The position numbers were made by a program, and so were the translations under genes. From contig NZ_CP042345.1 of the NCBI RefSeq assembly GCF_007954425.1, forward strand, positions 1-64,000: a stretch of DNA of 64,000 nucleotides, read 5' to 3'. The notes beneath the pieces are model-generated. The model saw only the letters and a program-made list of their open reading frames with translations. It was not told the DNA's origin and made no database searches. Each line of letters begins with the position of its first letter. Positions within the stretch are counted from its first letter, which is position 1. Origin of the DNA: Novosphingobium ginsenosidimutans. GTDB taxonomy: Bacteria; Pseudomonadota; Alphaproteobacteria; Sphingomonadales; Sphingomonadaceae. Below are positions 38,031 through 46,726 of this stretch, one piece after another.

Positions 38031-39416
38031 TTAAAGCGCGGAGATACCCAGGAAGCCGGGGATCGGGCCATTCCATTCGCCGGGCTGGCTAGGTGGCTCG
38101 CGCTCTTCCCGGCGCGGCTTTTCCGGGCGAGCAGCGCGCTCGGCGCGCGAGGTTTCTTCGCGGGCCGGAGCTTCTTCACGCGGGGCGCGCGCTTCGCGGC
38201 GCGGTTTGTCCTCGCGCGGCTTGGCTTCCCGCTCGGGCTTATCTGCGCTGGCCTTACGCTCCCGCGGAGCGCGTTCGGGCTTGTCGGCAGCTTTGCCGGT
38301 CTCGAGCGCATAGACCGGGATCTTCATGCCGGTCAGCTTTTCGACGTTCTCAATCGCTTCCAGGTCTTCCGGCGCGACCAGGGTGAAGGCGCGGCCCGTG
38401 GCTCCGGCGCGGCCGGTGCGGCCGATGCGGTGAACGTAATCGTCCGGATGCCAGGGCGTGTCGAAGTTGAAGACGTGGCTTACGCCCTTCACGTCCAGCC
38501 CGCGTGCAGCAACGTCGCTGCAGCACAGGATGTTGATCTTGCCGTCCTTGAACTGGTCCAGCGTCGCAATGCGCGAGGATTGATCCATGTCACCGTGGAT
38601 CTCGCCCGAGGAGAAACCGTGACTCTGCAGGCTCTTGTTGAGCTCGCGCACCGTGGTCTTGCGGTTGGCGAAGATCATCGCGGTGCTGACATTGTCGGAC
38701 CGCAGCAGGGTGCGCAGCACGTCACGCTTGTTGCGGGCCGAAGGCACCAGCACCTTGTGCTGCGCAATGTTGACATTGGCCGAGGCCGGGCGCGCCACTT
38801 CGATCGACTTCGGGTTGGTCAGGAACTTGTCCGCCAGCTTCTTGATCGGCGGCGGCATGGTCGCGCTGAACAGCAGCGTCTGGCGGGTGGTCGGCAGCTT
38901 GGAACAGATCGTCTCGATGTCCGGGATGAAGCCCATGTCGAGCATCCGGTCGGCCTCGTCGATCACCAGCAGATCGCAGCCGGTCAGCAGGATCTTGCCG
39001 CGCTCGAACAGGTCCATCAGCCGGCCCGGCGTGGCGATCAGCACGTCAACGCCTTCGTTCAGCGCCTTGACCTGGTCCCCCATCTGCACGCCGCCAATCA
39101 GCAGCGCCATCTTGAGGTCATGGTTCTTGCCGTAAGCCTCGAAATTCTCGGCCACCTGAGCGGCAAGCTCGCGGGTCGGCTCCAGGATCAGGCTGCGCGG
39201 CATCATTGCGCGGCGGCGGCCATGGGCTAGGATGTCGATCATTGGCAGCACGAAGCTGGCGGTCTTGCCGGTGCCGGTCTGGGCGATCGCGATCAGATCG
39301 CGCATCATCAGCACGGACGGGATCGCCTGGGCCTGGATCGGCGTGGGCGTGTCATAGCCCTTGGCTTTGACGGCCTGGACAAGTTCGGGAGAAAGGCCGA
39401 GATCGGCGAAGGGCAT
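38031..39416 (-). CDS. DEAD-box ATP-dependent RNA helicase
   Basis: 461 residues. It has the Q motif (YDTPTPIQAQAIP), motif I AQTGTGKT, TPGR, VIDEADRML, SAT, ARGLDVKG and HRIGRTGRAG. The 100-residue C-terminal tail is densely charged (Arg, Lys, Glu, Pro) and ends GPIPGFLGISAL, resembling the RhlE group of alphaproteobacteria. It remodels RNA, for example in ribosome assembly or with the degradosome in the cold. Single gene, facing away from the upstream membrane protein gene. Confidence 0.92.
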   Translation of the reverse strand: MPFADLGLSPELVQAVKAKGYDTPTPIQAQAIPSVLMMRDLIAIAQTGTGKTASFVLPMIDILAHGRRRAMMPRSLILEPTRELAAQVAENFEAYGKNHDLKMALLIGGVQMGDQVKALNEGVDVLIATPGRLMDLFERGKILLTGCDLLVIDEADRMLDMGFIPDIETICSKLPTTRQTLLFSATMPPPIKKLADKFLTNPKSIEVARPASANVNIAQHKVLVPSARNKRDVLRTLLRSDNVSTAMIFANRKTTVRELNKSLQSHGFSSGEIHGDMDQSSRIATLDQFKDGKINILCCSDVAARGLDVKGVSHVFNFDTPWHPDDYVHRIGRTGRAGATGRAFTLVAPEDLEAIENVEKLTGMKIPVYALETGKAADKPERAPRERKASADKPEREAKPREDKPRREARAPREEAPAREETSRAERAARPEKPRREEREPPSQPGEWNGPIPGFLGISAL

Positions 39417-39597
39417 AAAGTCAGAATATCCGGAAGAGTAAGAGCGGTCTGACGGACCTCACGGGACCGCCGCCACTGCTGAGCCGCGCCCTAGGCCCAA
39501 ACGGGGCGGAAAGTCAAGGAAACTGGCCGCTACCTGTTGCCAAGCGCCCCCTCCGCGCGCAGTCTGCCTGGAATAGCCGGATGGTAGGGGACAGCCG

Positions 39598-40419
39598 ATG
39601 CCGATGCGCAGGGCGCACTTCTGGGTGCTAGTGATGCTGGTGGTTACGGTGATAGCTTTCTGGCCCGGCTATTTTTCGAAACTCGGCGGCGCAAAGTATC
39701 ACATCCATATCCATGCCCTTGGCGCTGTACTGTGGACCATGCTCGTAGCCGGGCAAAGCTGGTCGATTGCGTCGGGCCAGCGCAGCCTGCATCGCACGGC
39801 GGGTCTGGCCAGCTTTGTTGTCTTCCCGCTGTTTCTGGTTGGCGGCATGCTATCCTACCAGGCCGAGGCGATCCCGCTGGTCGCAACGCCCGACAGCCCG
39901 GACAACCTGTTCATCGGCCCGTTCGGCTTCTTCGATGGGTTGGCCAACATTGGTTTCGCAGTGCTGGTGCACGGCGGTTTGAAGTATCGCCGCAATGTGC
40001 AGCTGCACGCCCGCTACATGGTGGCGACTCTGCTGTTCCTGGTCTGCCCGCTGCTATTTCGCGTCCTGCCCCGCTTGCTGCCAATCCTCGACAGCAGCAC
40101 CCCGGAAACTGCCGCGCGGTTCGCCTATGCCATGGCCGCCGGCAACCTTGGCGCACTGCTACTGGCCGTCTGGCTGTGGCGGCAGACCCCAAAGTGGGGC
40201 AGGCCCTTTGTCATCGCGAGCGGCTTCATTATCGCCCAGCAAGTGCTGTTTTCAACGGTTGGAACCACGGTGGCCTGGACCGATCTGTTTGCCCGGATTG
40301 TTGGGGTAAACACTGGGCTGCTGGTGATTGGAACCGTGGCGGCCAGCGCCGCGATCCTGTGGCACGGCTGGACCGCTGGCAATGCGCCAGTCAGGCAAGC
40401 GGCAGCAGCGGCCGAATAA
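39598..40419 (+). CDS. Hypothetical multi-pass membrane protein
   Basis: 273 residues with about seven hydrophobic segments spread over the whole length. Notable are a His-rich stretch KYHIHIHALGAV (about 34-45), HRTAGLASF, and NVQLHARYMVA; such paired His on helices can bind haem or metal, but this is speculation. I do not recognise the family with certainty; resemblance to DUF2306-like haem-copper or cytochrome-b561-like membrane proteins is possible. GGGGA lies 8 bases before the ATG. It stands alone and converges with the secreted protein gene downstream. Confidence 0.65.
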   Translation: MPMRRAHFWVLVMLVVTVIAFWPGYFSKLGGAKYHIHIHALGAVLWTMLVAGQSWSIASGQRSLHRTAGLASFVVFPLFLVGGMLSYQAEAIPLVATPDSPDNLFIGPFGFFDGLANIGFAVLVHGGLKYRRNVQLHARYMVATLLFLVCPLLFRVLPRLLPILDSSTPETAARFAYAMAAGNLGALLLAVWLWRQTPKWGRPFVIASGFIIAQQVLFSTVGTTVAWTDLFARIVGVNTGLLVIGTVAASAAILWHGWTAGNAPVRQAAAAAE

Positions 40420-40429
40420 TTCGCGCGGC

Positions 40430-41050
40430 TCAGTCCTCGACCAGCATCATTTCACGATAGCCCTGGACCTTGCACTTGGCCCCGCTACGGGCGAGGAGTT
40501 CGTCGCGATCGACGCAGAGCTGTCCATCGCTGTGCTGCGAAACGAGGAAGCCGGAGTAGTAATCACGGCCCTGGCAGGCCTTTTCCAGCGTTGCGCTGAC
40601 CAGCCGCTGGCCGCGCAGGAAAAGCACCAGCTTGTTGCCGCCGCCCGACTGGACCCCCAGCACCGAATTCAGCGGCACGCACTTGCCCATCTTGCGCTCG
40701 ATCACCCGCGGTGCGCCCATGTCGCGCGCCTCGCTGCTGGCCATGGCCGCCAGCGGCATTGGCGCAGGGCGCGGGCTGATGCGGATGGTTACGCGCTGCT
40801 CGATCCGCACTTGTTCGGCCACCGGCAGGCGGAAATGATCGCGGAAGATCGGGGCAATTTCCTCTCCGCCGTCACTGATGCGAGCGACCGGATGAGCGGG
40901 GATCGAGATCAGCGGCGCCTTGGATGGCTGGGAAACGGCTTCGTGCGGCAAGGCCGGATTATCCTGCGCTGACACCGCCGCAGCCATGCCGACTGCGCCA
41001 GCAGTCAGGGCCAGCGCCACTTGCGCAAGAAAAAGGGTCGATCGCTGCAT
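40430..41050 (-). CDS. Hypothetical secreted protein
   Basis: 206 residues. The signal peptide (about 1-25: QRSTLFLAQVALALTAGAVG then VSAQ) indicates export. The mature part has a Pro-rich start and four Cys (KCVPL, EKACQG, LCVDRDEL, AKCKVQ) that could form two disulfides. No known domain is recognised. Start at 41050 gives the cleanest signal peptide and has GGCGGGG upstream; an in-frame ATG at 41083 is possible. Divergent from the FAD oxidase gene. Confidence 0.6.
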   Translation of the reverse strand: MQRSTLFLAQVALALTAGAVGMAAAVSAQDNPALPHEAVSQPSKAPLISIPAHPVARISDGGEEIAPIFRDHFRLPVAEQVRIEQRVTIRISPRPAPMPLAAMASSEARDMGAPRVIERKMGKCVPLNSVLGVQSGGGNKLVLFLRGQRLVSATLEKACQGRDYYSGFLVSQHSDGQLCVDRDELLARSGAKCKVQGYREMMLVED

Positions 41051-41155
41051 TGCCCCGCCGAAATAGCCCCCGTGCTTGAACATGCGCTTAACCCGGCAGC
41101 ACCGCGACCCGCAAGGGGCTGGAAAGCCCCCCTCCCCCATGCGATAGCACGGGCG

Positions 41156-42601
41156 ATGACTGCCGAGACCGAAACCTTCCTGGCCGAAGCTGCCGCACTC
41201 CTTGGCCCGCGCGGACTGACCCGCGATGCAGATCTGGTCACCCCGTGGCTGACAGACTGGCGCGGACGTTATACCGGGGCGGCGCTGGCCCTGGCGTCGC
41301 CCGCTTCGACGGAAGAAGTCGCCGGACTGGTCAAGCTCTGCGCCCGCCACGGCGTACCGATTGTTCCGCAGGGGGGCAATTCCGGCATGTCTGGCGGCGC
41401 CACCCCCGACGCGAGTGGCCGGGCAATCCTGCTCTCCCTGCGGCGCATGACCGCGATTGGCCCGGTCGATGCCGACGCCCGGCAAGTAACGTGCGAGGCC
41501 GGCGTGGTTCTACAGAACCTTCATGCCGCCGCTGAAGCGGCAGGCTTGCGCTTTCCGTTGACGTTGGGCGGCAAAGGTTCAGCGACGATTGGTGGGCTGA
41601 TTTCCACCAATGCCGGCGGCACACAGGTGCTACGCCACGGGGTGATGCGGGCGCTGGTACTGGGGATCGAGGCCGTGTTGCCCGATGGCTCGGTCTATTC
41701 CGCTCTCACCCCGCTGAAGAAGGACAACCGGGGCTTCGATCTCAAGCAGCTGTTCATTGGCGCCGAGGGGACGCTGGGGATCGTCACTGGGGCCACGGTC
41801 AAGCTGGTGCCGGCGCTCGCCGATCGAGTCGTCGCCTGGGTCGGCTTGCCGTCAATTCACGCCGCGCGCGCGCTGCTGCTCCACTGCGAGGCCAATGCCG
41901 GCAACCTGCTCGAAGGGTTCGAGGTGATGCCGCAGGCCTGTCTCGAGGCGGTGTTGGATTATCTGCCTGACTCGCGAAATCCGCTGGCCGGGCAGCACGC
42001 CTGGCATGCCCTGATCGAGCTGGCCGCTAATGCCGATACCGCTGCGAGCCTGCGCGAGCGGGCAGAGGCACTGCTGGCCGAGGCATTCGAACGCGGTCTG
42101 GCAGAAGACGCCGTGCTTTCGGCGAGCGAGGCCCAGGCCGAAGCCTTCTGGATGCTCCGCGACTCCGTCTCGCCGGCAGAGCGCGCCAAAGGACCGGCGA
42201 TGCAGCACGATATCTCGGTGCCCGTTGCTGCCATGGCCGACTTTGTCGCCACCGCCGCACCCGCGATCGAAGCGGAGTTTCCCGGGACCCAGGCCCTTGG
42301 CTTCGGACACCTGGGCGATGGCAACATTCACTTCCATGTGCTGGCACCAAAGGGCGTGGTCCATAGCGAGTGGGCAGAGGGCCAAGGCAAGGCAATCAGC
42401 GCCCGCGTCCACGATCTGGTGACCGCCGCGCAGGGTTCGATCAGTGCCGAACATGGGATCGGCCAGATGAAGCGCGACGAACTTGCCCGACTGGGCGATC
42501 CGGTAGCTCTGAACCTGCTGCGGCAAGTCAAAAAGGCGCTTGATCCGAATGGGTTGATGAACCCTGGCAAGCTGCTTGCGCAAGGCAGTCCAACCGCCTA
42601 A
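41156..42601 (+). CDS. FAD-binding oxidoreductase (GlcD / D-2-hydroxyglutarate dehydrogenase type)
   Basis: 481 residues. The PCMH-type FAD domain (about 40-215) holds VPQGGNSGMSGGATPD and GGLISTNAGGTQVLRHG; the C-terminal FAD-oxidase type 4 domain has GHLGDGNIHFHVL with metal-binding His and ends HGIGQMKRDELARL ... LDPNGLMNPGKLL. It oxidises a D-2-hydroxy acid such as D-lactate, D-2-hydroxyglutarate or glycolate; the exact acid is not deducible. The start ATG at 41156 is chosen because the residues before it are non-family. No partner subunits (GlcE/GlcF) are adjacent. Confidence 0.87.
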   Translation: MTAETETFLAEAAALLGPRGLTRDADLVTPWLTDWRGRYTGAALALASPASTEEVAGLVKLCARHGVPIVPQGGNSGMSGGATPDASGRAILLSLRRMTAIGPVDADARQVTCEAGVVLQNLHAAAEAAGLRFPLTLGGKGSATIGGLISTNAGGTQVLRHGVMRALVLGIEAVLPDGSVYSALTPLKKDNRGFDLKQLFIGAEGTLGIVTGATVKLVPALADRVVAWVGLPSIHAARALLLHCEANAGNLLEGFEVMPQACLEAVLDYLPDSRNPLAGQHAWHALIELAANADTAASLRERAEALLAEAFERGLAEDAVLSASEAQAEAFWMLRDSVSPAERAKGPAMQHDISVPVAAMADFVATAAPAIEAEFPGTQALGFGHLGDGNIHFHVLAPKGVVHSEWAEGQGKAISARVHDLVTAAQGSISAEHGIGQMKRDELARLGDPVALNLLRQVKKALDPNGLMNPGKLLAQGSPTA

Positions 42602-42658
42602 AGCCCGGCCTTTCTACTCGGTTACATTCCGTACCGGGTCGCCAATCGGAGAGAATAC

Positions 42659-43456
42659 ATGGCCAGCGCGCCGAACGCTACCAACCTGCCGCTGTTCTAT
42701 CAGGACCTGATGCCGCTCAACAGCCAGGACCACGTCAACTACAAGTCTCGCAACACCGATCAGGCGACCTGGCTGGTGGGCGCGCACGCCGTGCCGCTGA
42801 CGGCTGAAGAGTTCATCCACGCCGGCCGTAACTATCCGATCGTGTTCGCTTCGGCCGAACAGCCGGTGCCGCTGGCGCTAATGGGTCTCAACGAAGGCAT
42901 CAACCTGTTCGTTGATGACAACGGCAAGCTGGTGAACGACGGGGTCTATATCCCGGCCTATGCCCGCCGCTATCCGTTCATGCTGGCCAAGCTGCAGCCC
43001 GATTCGGAAGAGCTTTCACTGTGCTTTGACCCGACCAGCGATCTGGTGGGCGAAATGGACGAAGGCAACGCCCTGTTCGACAATGGCGAACCGAGCGAAA
43101 CGACCAAGGGCATGCTGGAATTCTGCAAGAGCTTCGAGGAAGCGGGCATCCGCACTCAGCAGTTCGTCGACGAGTTGAACAAGCATGACCTGCTGATGGA
43201 CGGCGAAGTCTCGATCCAGCAGCAGGGCTTCGACCAGCCGTTCATCTATCGCGGCTTCCGCATGGTTGATCAGGAAAAGCTGCGCGATCTGCGCGGCGAT
43301 GTGCTGCGTTCGATGAACCAGAACGGCATGCTGGCGCTGATCTTCGCGCACCTTTTCTCGCTTGATCTGATCAGCGGGCTGTTCGCGCGCCAGGTCCAGG
43401 CCGGCAAGGGTCCGATCTCGTTCGACGAGCTGCAGGCCGCCGCCGCCAAGGCCTGA
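42659..43456 (+). CDS. SapC family protein
   Basis: 265 residues matching the SapC family (Pfam PF07277): LFYQDLMPLNSQDHVNYKSR at the start, the central FVDDNGKLVNDGVYIPAYARRYPF, then LCFDPTSDL and SLDLISGLFARQ. The family was first described beside Campylobacter S-layer genes and is common in sphingomonads and caulobacters; its molecular role is not settled. No signal peptide is seen. GGAGAG lies just upstream of the ATG. A terminator at 43472-43495 and a candidate small RNA follow. Confidence 0.87.
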   Translation: MASAPNATNLPLFYQDLMPLNSQDHVNYKSRNTDQATWLVGAHAVPLTAEEFIHAGRNYPIVFASAEQPVPLALMGLNEGINLFVDDNGKLVNDGVYIPAYARRYPFMLAKLQPDSEELSLCFDPTSDLVGEMDEGNALFDNGEPSETTKGMLEFCKSFEEAGIRTQQFVDELNKHDLLMDGEVSIQQQGFDQPFIYRGFRMVDQEKLRDLRGDVLRSMNQNGMLALIFAHLFSLDLISGLFARQVQAGKGPISFDELQAAAAKA

Positions 43457-43471
43457 TTCTCAAGACCAAAC

Positions 43472-43495
43472 GCCGGGGCTTGCATAAGCCCCGGC
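43472..43495 (+). terminator. Hairpin after the SapC gene
   Basis: Perfect 10-base stem GCCGGGGCTT / AAGCCCCGGC with loop GCAT, 16 bases after the stop. No T tract follows (CTGGGCATATC), so some read-through into the downstream small-RNA region is likely. Confidence 0.6.
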
Positions 43496-43514
43496 CTGGG
43501 CATATCTTCTTAAC

Positions 43515-43617
43515 CGTCTTGTCGGGCTGCCCTCATGGCCTGGCAGGGCGTGGTGCACAGTGTGCACCTCCTCCCTGAACCTAGGCCACCTCGTGCATGT
43601 CGCGAGGTGGCTTTTTT
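43515..43617 (+). ncRNA. Candidate small RNA with CCUCCUCCC motif
   Basis: About 100 bases between two terminator-like hairpins and without a gene. It shows a helical stretch CTGCC / GGCAG (43527-43546), a 17-base palindrome GGTGCACAGTGTGCACC (43552-43568), then CCTCCTCCC (43567-43575), complementary to ribosome binding sites, and a strong intrinsic terminator with a six-T run. This layout recalls the alphaproteobacterial CCUCCUCCC (CcsR / cuckoo-type) small RNAs, which may be processed from the 3' end of an upstream mRNA. Exact ends are unknown. Confidence 0.5.
43585..43617 (+). terminator. Strong intrinsic terminator of the candidate small RNA
   Basis: Stem GCCACCTCG (43585-43593) / CGAGGTGGC (43603-43611), 9-base loop, followed directly by TTTTTT (43612-43617). 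The T run is on the plus strand only, so it ends rightward transcription, not the converging gene. Confidence 0.8.
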
Positions 43618-43627
43618 CTTAGCCCAG

Positions 43628-44581
43628 CTATTCTGCGGCCTGCGGCCAGGTTGCGTCGATGCTGCGGCCCAGTTCGGCCACCTCGACCGCCAGCTGCCGA
43701 ATCAGCCCGGTCAGCAGCTCGACCATCGCCGCAAAACCCTGCCCCGGCTCGGCGAGTCGCGCATCGAGATAGCGCGAACGGTCGATCTCGAGCTGCACCG
43801 CATGGATTCCGGCGTCCGGCGCAGCGTGGCGTTCCAGCACATAGCCCCCGGCATAGGGCCGATTGTGCGCAGCGGCGCGGCGCTGCCCCGCGAAATAGCC
43901 AAAGCAGCTTGCCACCAACGAACCGTGGCAGGTGGTGCCAAACCGGTCCCCCAGCACGAATTCGGGCGGCGGCTGCCCTTCGCGCGGGCCAAGCGGCGGC
44001 ATCGAGTGAAGATCGATCAGCAAGGCCGCGCCCCAGCGCTGACGCAGCGCGCCGAGCGATGCAGCCAGACAGCCGTGATAGGGGGCGTGGATGTGCTCGA
44101 TCCGGGCGGTCAGGTCGGCTTCGTCATGGCGGCGTTTCCACAGCTCGCCCAGCCCAGGCAGTCGGCGGGGAATCAGGCCTAGGCCGCTGCGTGCGCGCAG
44201 CCCGGGCGTATAGCTGCCCACCCCATCCGGCTTGCCGTGCGCAAACATCTCCCAATCGACGTCTTCGGGCGCACGGTTAAGATCGATCATTGCACGCGGT
44301 GCGTGGGCGACGAGCAAGGCAGCGCCCGTTTCGCGCGCCACGGCCTCACCCAGCAGATCGACATAGCGATCCTCCAGCCGCAGCGAGGCGTAGCCTGGGT
44401 GGCGCATCCGCTCAATCAGGCTGCCGGGATAGGCACGCCCGGCATGCGGTACTGCGATTAGCACCGGCACCTGCGATGGATCCGCAAGACGCAGCGCGTA
44501 GGCCGGCTGGCCATGACTGCCCGGAATCTCGCCACCGGTGGCCACGGACGAATCGGACTGGGCTGGCGCGGCGGGATCCAT
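43628..44581 (-). CDS. N-formylglutamate amidohydrolase family protein
   Basis: 317 residues of the FGase family (PF05013), zinc hydrolases that release formate from N-formyl-L-glutamate in histidine degradation. VLIAVPHAGRAYP, APRAMIDLNRAPEDVDWEMF and LLIDLHSMPPLGPRE show the expected His/Glu ligand segments. No hut genes are near, so the physiological role may differ. The neighbour across a 119-base gap is cpdR, transcribed divergently; this pairing recurs in alphaproteobacteria as I recall it. Confidence 0.86.
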   Translation of the reverse strand: MDPAAPAQSDSSVATGGEIPGSHGQPAYALRLADPSQVPVLIAVPHAGRAYPGSLIERMRHPGYASLRLEDRYVDLLGEAVARETGAALLVAHAPRAMIDLNRAPEDVDWEMFAHGKPDGVGSYTPGLRARSGLGLIPRRLPGLGELWKRRHDEADLTARIEHIHAPYHGCLAASLGALRQRWGAALLIDLHSMPPLGPREGQPPPEFVLGDRFGTTCHGSLVASCFGYFAGQRRAAAHNRPYAGGYVLERHAAPDAGIHAVQLEIDRSRYLDARLAEPGQGFAAMVELLTGLIRQLAVEVAELGRSIDATWPQAAE

Positions 44582-44700
44582 GTGTGCAAGCTGGCGCGCC
44601 GCGCTGGCCCTGTCAAAGCCCGCGAATTGCGATGAAGGAAGAATCTTAACGGGTCTGGTGCTAAACGCTGACTGGACGTACCAAGGGACAACAACCGGAA

Positions 44701-45081
44701 GTGTCGATGATCCGCATTCTCCTTGCCGAAGATGAAGAAGCCATGCGCACCTATCTGGCGCGCGCGCTTCAGAATGCCGGCTATGACGTGGTTTCCGTCG
44801 ACCGTGGCACTGACGCCCTGCCTCTGCTCCATACTGAGCATTTCGATCTGCTGCTGTCGGATATCGTCATGCCCGAGATGGACGGGATCGAGCTGGCCCA
44901 GCGCTGTGCCGAAATCAGCCCGGCCACCAAGGTCATGTTCATTACCGGCTTCGCCGCCGTGACGCTGAAAGCCAACCGCGAGGCACCGCAGGCCAAGGTG
45001 CTATCCAAGCCTTTCCACCTGCGCGATCTGGTGCTGGAAGTGGAACGGATATTCGGCAACGCCAGCCAGGCGCTAATCTAA
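44701..45081 (+). CDS. cpdR: Single-domain response regulator CpdR
   Basis: 126 residues from GTG 44701, or 124 from ATG 44707, which fits other CpdR proteins (IRILLAEDEEAMRTYLARAL) better. It is a lone receiver domain: acidic pocket AEDEE, phospho-Asp in LLLSDIVMPEMDG (residue 52 from the ATG), Thr of FITGFAA, Lys of LSKPF. In Caulobacter, unphosphorylated CpdR delivers substrates to ClpXP, and CckA via ChpT phosphorylates it. cckA is also in this window (58268-60688). The assignment rests on overall resemblance and the N-formylglutamate amidohydrolase neighbour. Confidence 0.82.
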   Translation: MSMIRILLAEDEEAMRTYLARALQNAGYDVVSVDRGTDALPLLHTEHFDLLLSDIVMPEMDGIELAQRCAEISPATKVMFITGFAAVTLKANREAPQAKVLSKPFHLRDLVLEVERIFGNASQALI

Positions 45082-45094
45082 GCTGCGAAGTCGT

Positions 45095-45577
45095 TCAGCG
45101 CGCGGGGCGGCAGCGCTTGCCCTCATATTCGAAGCGGTTTGGGACATAGGCAGTTCCGTTCCAGCGCTTGACCGGGAAGCAGAACCCCGGACCGCCGATC
45201 GCCACGTCCGGCCAGTTGGCCATGCCGCGCGTCTTGAGCACCATTGGCACGCCCGTATCACGGTGGATGAGCCGCCATTTCCCGTCCGGTTGGGCACTCA
45301 GCAGCCAAAAGGCCGTTTCCGCGGTGCCATAGCAATATGAACTGCCTTCGGTAACGATGACTTCTTCGCGGCCATCTCCGTTTATGTCGCCAAGCCGTTC
45401 GATTGCACCGCCAAGGTAACCTGCCGTCCCAGGGTCATCGCAATTGCTCCGCCATGCACCGCCTTTCCAGACCATTCCCGCAGCCGCAAAGATTGCCCGA
45501 TCCGATTTGGACGGGCTTGGTGCCGCAATCGCTGCAGAAGCCCCCAGGCCAATGGCTAGCGCCAGAAAAACGCGCAT
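45095..45577 (-). CDS. Hypothetical secreted protein with FG-GAP-like segment
   Basis: 160 residues with a signal peptide (MRVFLALAIGLGASAAIAA). The mature part contains GDINGDGREEVIVTEG, an FG-GAP/calcium-loop-like motif seen in beta-propeller repeats, but only once. Four Cys (NCDD, YCYG, FCFP, RCRP) could form two disulfides. No known family beyond this. Start at 45577 is chosen for GGAGCGGAAG upstream; an in-frame ATG at 45589 would add four residues. Converges with cpdR. Confidence 0.65.
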   Translation of the reverse strand: MRVFLALAIGLGASAAIAAPSPSKSDRAIFAAAGMVWKGGAWRSNCDDPGTAGYLGGAIERLGDINGDGREEVIVTEGSSYCYGTAETAFWLLSAQPDGKWRLIHRDTGVPMVLKTRGMANWPDVAIGGPGFCFPVKRWNGTAYVPNRFEYEGKRCRPAR

Positions 45578-45721
45578 CTTCCGCTCCATGCTTGTCGCGA
45601 CGGGCAAAAGCGTAACAGTCCTTCACCGGACGGTCCATCAAGGCTTGCATCCCGCGTGCAGCCTCGCTAATGGCGCATCCCTGCCCGGGGCGACGGCCCC
45701 GGGTGGAACCTGAATGGTGCC

Positions 45722-45796
45722 GGGCGTATAGCTCAGTGGTAGAGCACTATGTTGACATCGTAGGGGTCGCAAGTTCAATCCTTGCTACGCCCACCA
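45722..45796 (+). tRNA. tRNA-Val (anticodon GAC)
   Basis: Cloverleaf of 75 bases with encoded CCA. Acceptor GGGCGTA (45722-45728) pairs with TACGCCC (45786-45792). D arm GCTCAGTGGTAGAGC, anticodon stem CTATG/CGTAG with loop TTGACAT and anticodon GAC at 45754-45756, T arm with GTTCAATCC. No intron or adjacent integrase. Confidence 0.95.
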
Positions 45797-45814
45797 TTCA
45801 AGCCTGATACGCAG

Positions 45815-45840
45815 AAAACCCGCCGGAAACGGCGGGTTTT
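45815..45840 (+). terminator. Intrinsic terminator after tRNA-Val
   Basis: AAAACCCGCC (45815-45824) / GGCGGGTTTT (45831-45840), loop GGAAAC, ending in T4 and followed by CTACTTT. Confidence 0.8.
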
Positions 45841-45882
45841 CTACTTTCAGGACGCCGCCCCAGACTTGATCCGGGGTCACTG

Positions 45883-45910
45883 AAAAGGCCCCGGCTTCCC
45901 GGGGCCTTTT
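45883..45910. terminator. Bidirectional terminator between tRNA-Val and crotonase gene
   Basis: Perfect 12-base stem AAAAGGCCCCGG (45883-45894) / CCGGGGCCTTTT (45899-45910) with loop CTTC. A/T flanks on both sides let it serve the rightward tRNA unit and the leftward crotonase gene (stop at 45935). Just before it, 45857-45878 is a partial copy of the REP-like element at 14206. Confidence 0.8.
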
Positions 45911-45934
45911 CCATTCTCAAGCCTGCTGGAAGGC

Positions 45935-46702
45935 TTACTTGCCCTGCCAGTTCGGTTTGCGTTTTTCGGCAAAGGCGGCGGCGCCTTCGCGGGCGTCGCT
46001 ACTGGTGAAGACCGGGGCGATGTAACTCGCCTGCTTCTGCCACATCTCTTCGTTGCTCCAGGTGTGCGAATCGCGGATGATCGCCTTCGAGGCGATCAGG
46101 GCCAGCGGGCCGTTTTCAGCAACGCGAGCGGCAAGCTCGAGCGCGGCGGGGAGCGACGGCCCTTCGACCACGCGGTTGACGAAGCCCAGTTCATAGGCGC
46201 GGGCCGCGTCGATGAAATCACCAGTCAGGGCCAGTTCCATTGCGATGCGCGGCGGGATCTGGCGTGGCAGCTTGATCAGACCGCCAGCCGCTGCGGCCAG
46301 ACCGCGCTTGGCTTCGGGAATACCGAACTTCGACGCCGAACTCGCGACAATCAGGTCACACGAGAGCGCCAGTTCCATGCCGCCAGCCAAGGCAAAGCCG
46401 TCAACCGCAGCGATCACCGGCTTCTTAGGGGTCCATTCGGTCAGGCCGCCAAAGCCGCGGCCCTCGATGCTGGGCCGCTCGCCGCGCAGGAAGCCCTTAA
46501 GGTCCATGCCTGAACAGAAGGTGCCGCCCGCACCGGTCAGCACGGCGCAGCGCAGGTCATTCTCGGCTTCCAGCCGGTCCATCGCCGCGCTGATACCTTC
46601 GGCCTGGGCCTTGTTCATGGCGTTCTTGGCTTCGGGCCGGTTCATCGTGACGATCAGCACGCCATCGCGGACTTCGGTAAGGACTTCGGGGGCTTCGCTC
46701 AT
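45935..46702 (-). CDS. Crotonase / enoyl-CoA hydratase family protein
   Basis: 255 residues of crotonase fold. Oxyanion segments TFCSGMDLKGF and DGFALAGGMELALSCD are present, with the first catalytic Glu (GMELA) kept; the second acid position reads Ala (GLAAAAGG), so ordinary hydratase activity is uncertain and an isomerase or carnitinyl-CoA-like role is possible. The reading frame stays open far upstream, but the family start is the ATG at 46702. An 18-bp palindrome at 46727-46744 links it to the acyl-CoA island at 9.5-18.7 kb. Confidence 0.86.
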   Translation of the reverse strand: MSEAPEVLTEVRDGVLIVTMNRPEAKNAMNKAQAEGISAAMDRLEAENDLRCAVLTGAGGTFCSGMDLKGFLRGERPSIEGRGFGGLTEWTPKKPVIAAVDGFALAGGMELALSCDLIVASSASKFGIPEAKRGLAAAAGGLIKLPRQIPPRIAMELALTGDFIDAARAYELGFVNRVVEGPSLPAALELAARVAENGPLALIASKAIIRDSHTWSNEEMWQKQASYIAPVFTSSDAREGAAAFAEKRKPNWQGK

Positions 46703-46726
46703 GAGTCTGGATCCTCTCGCCAGGTG

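Noticed and set aside
45722..45796. tRNA-Val as an integration site of a mobile element
   Set aside because: No integrase and no repeated tRNA 3' end within the window.
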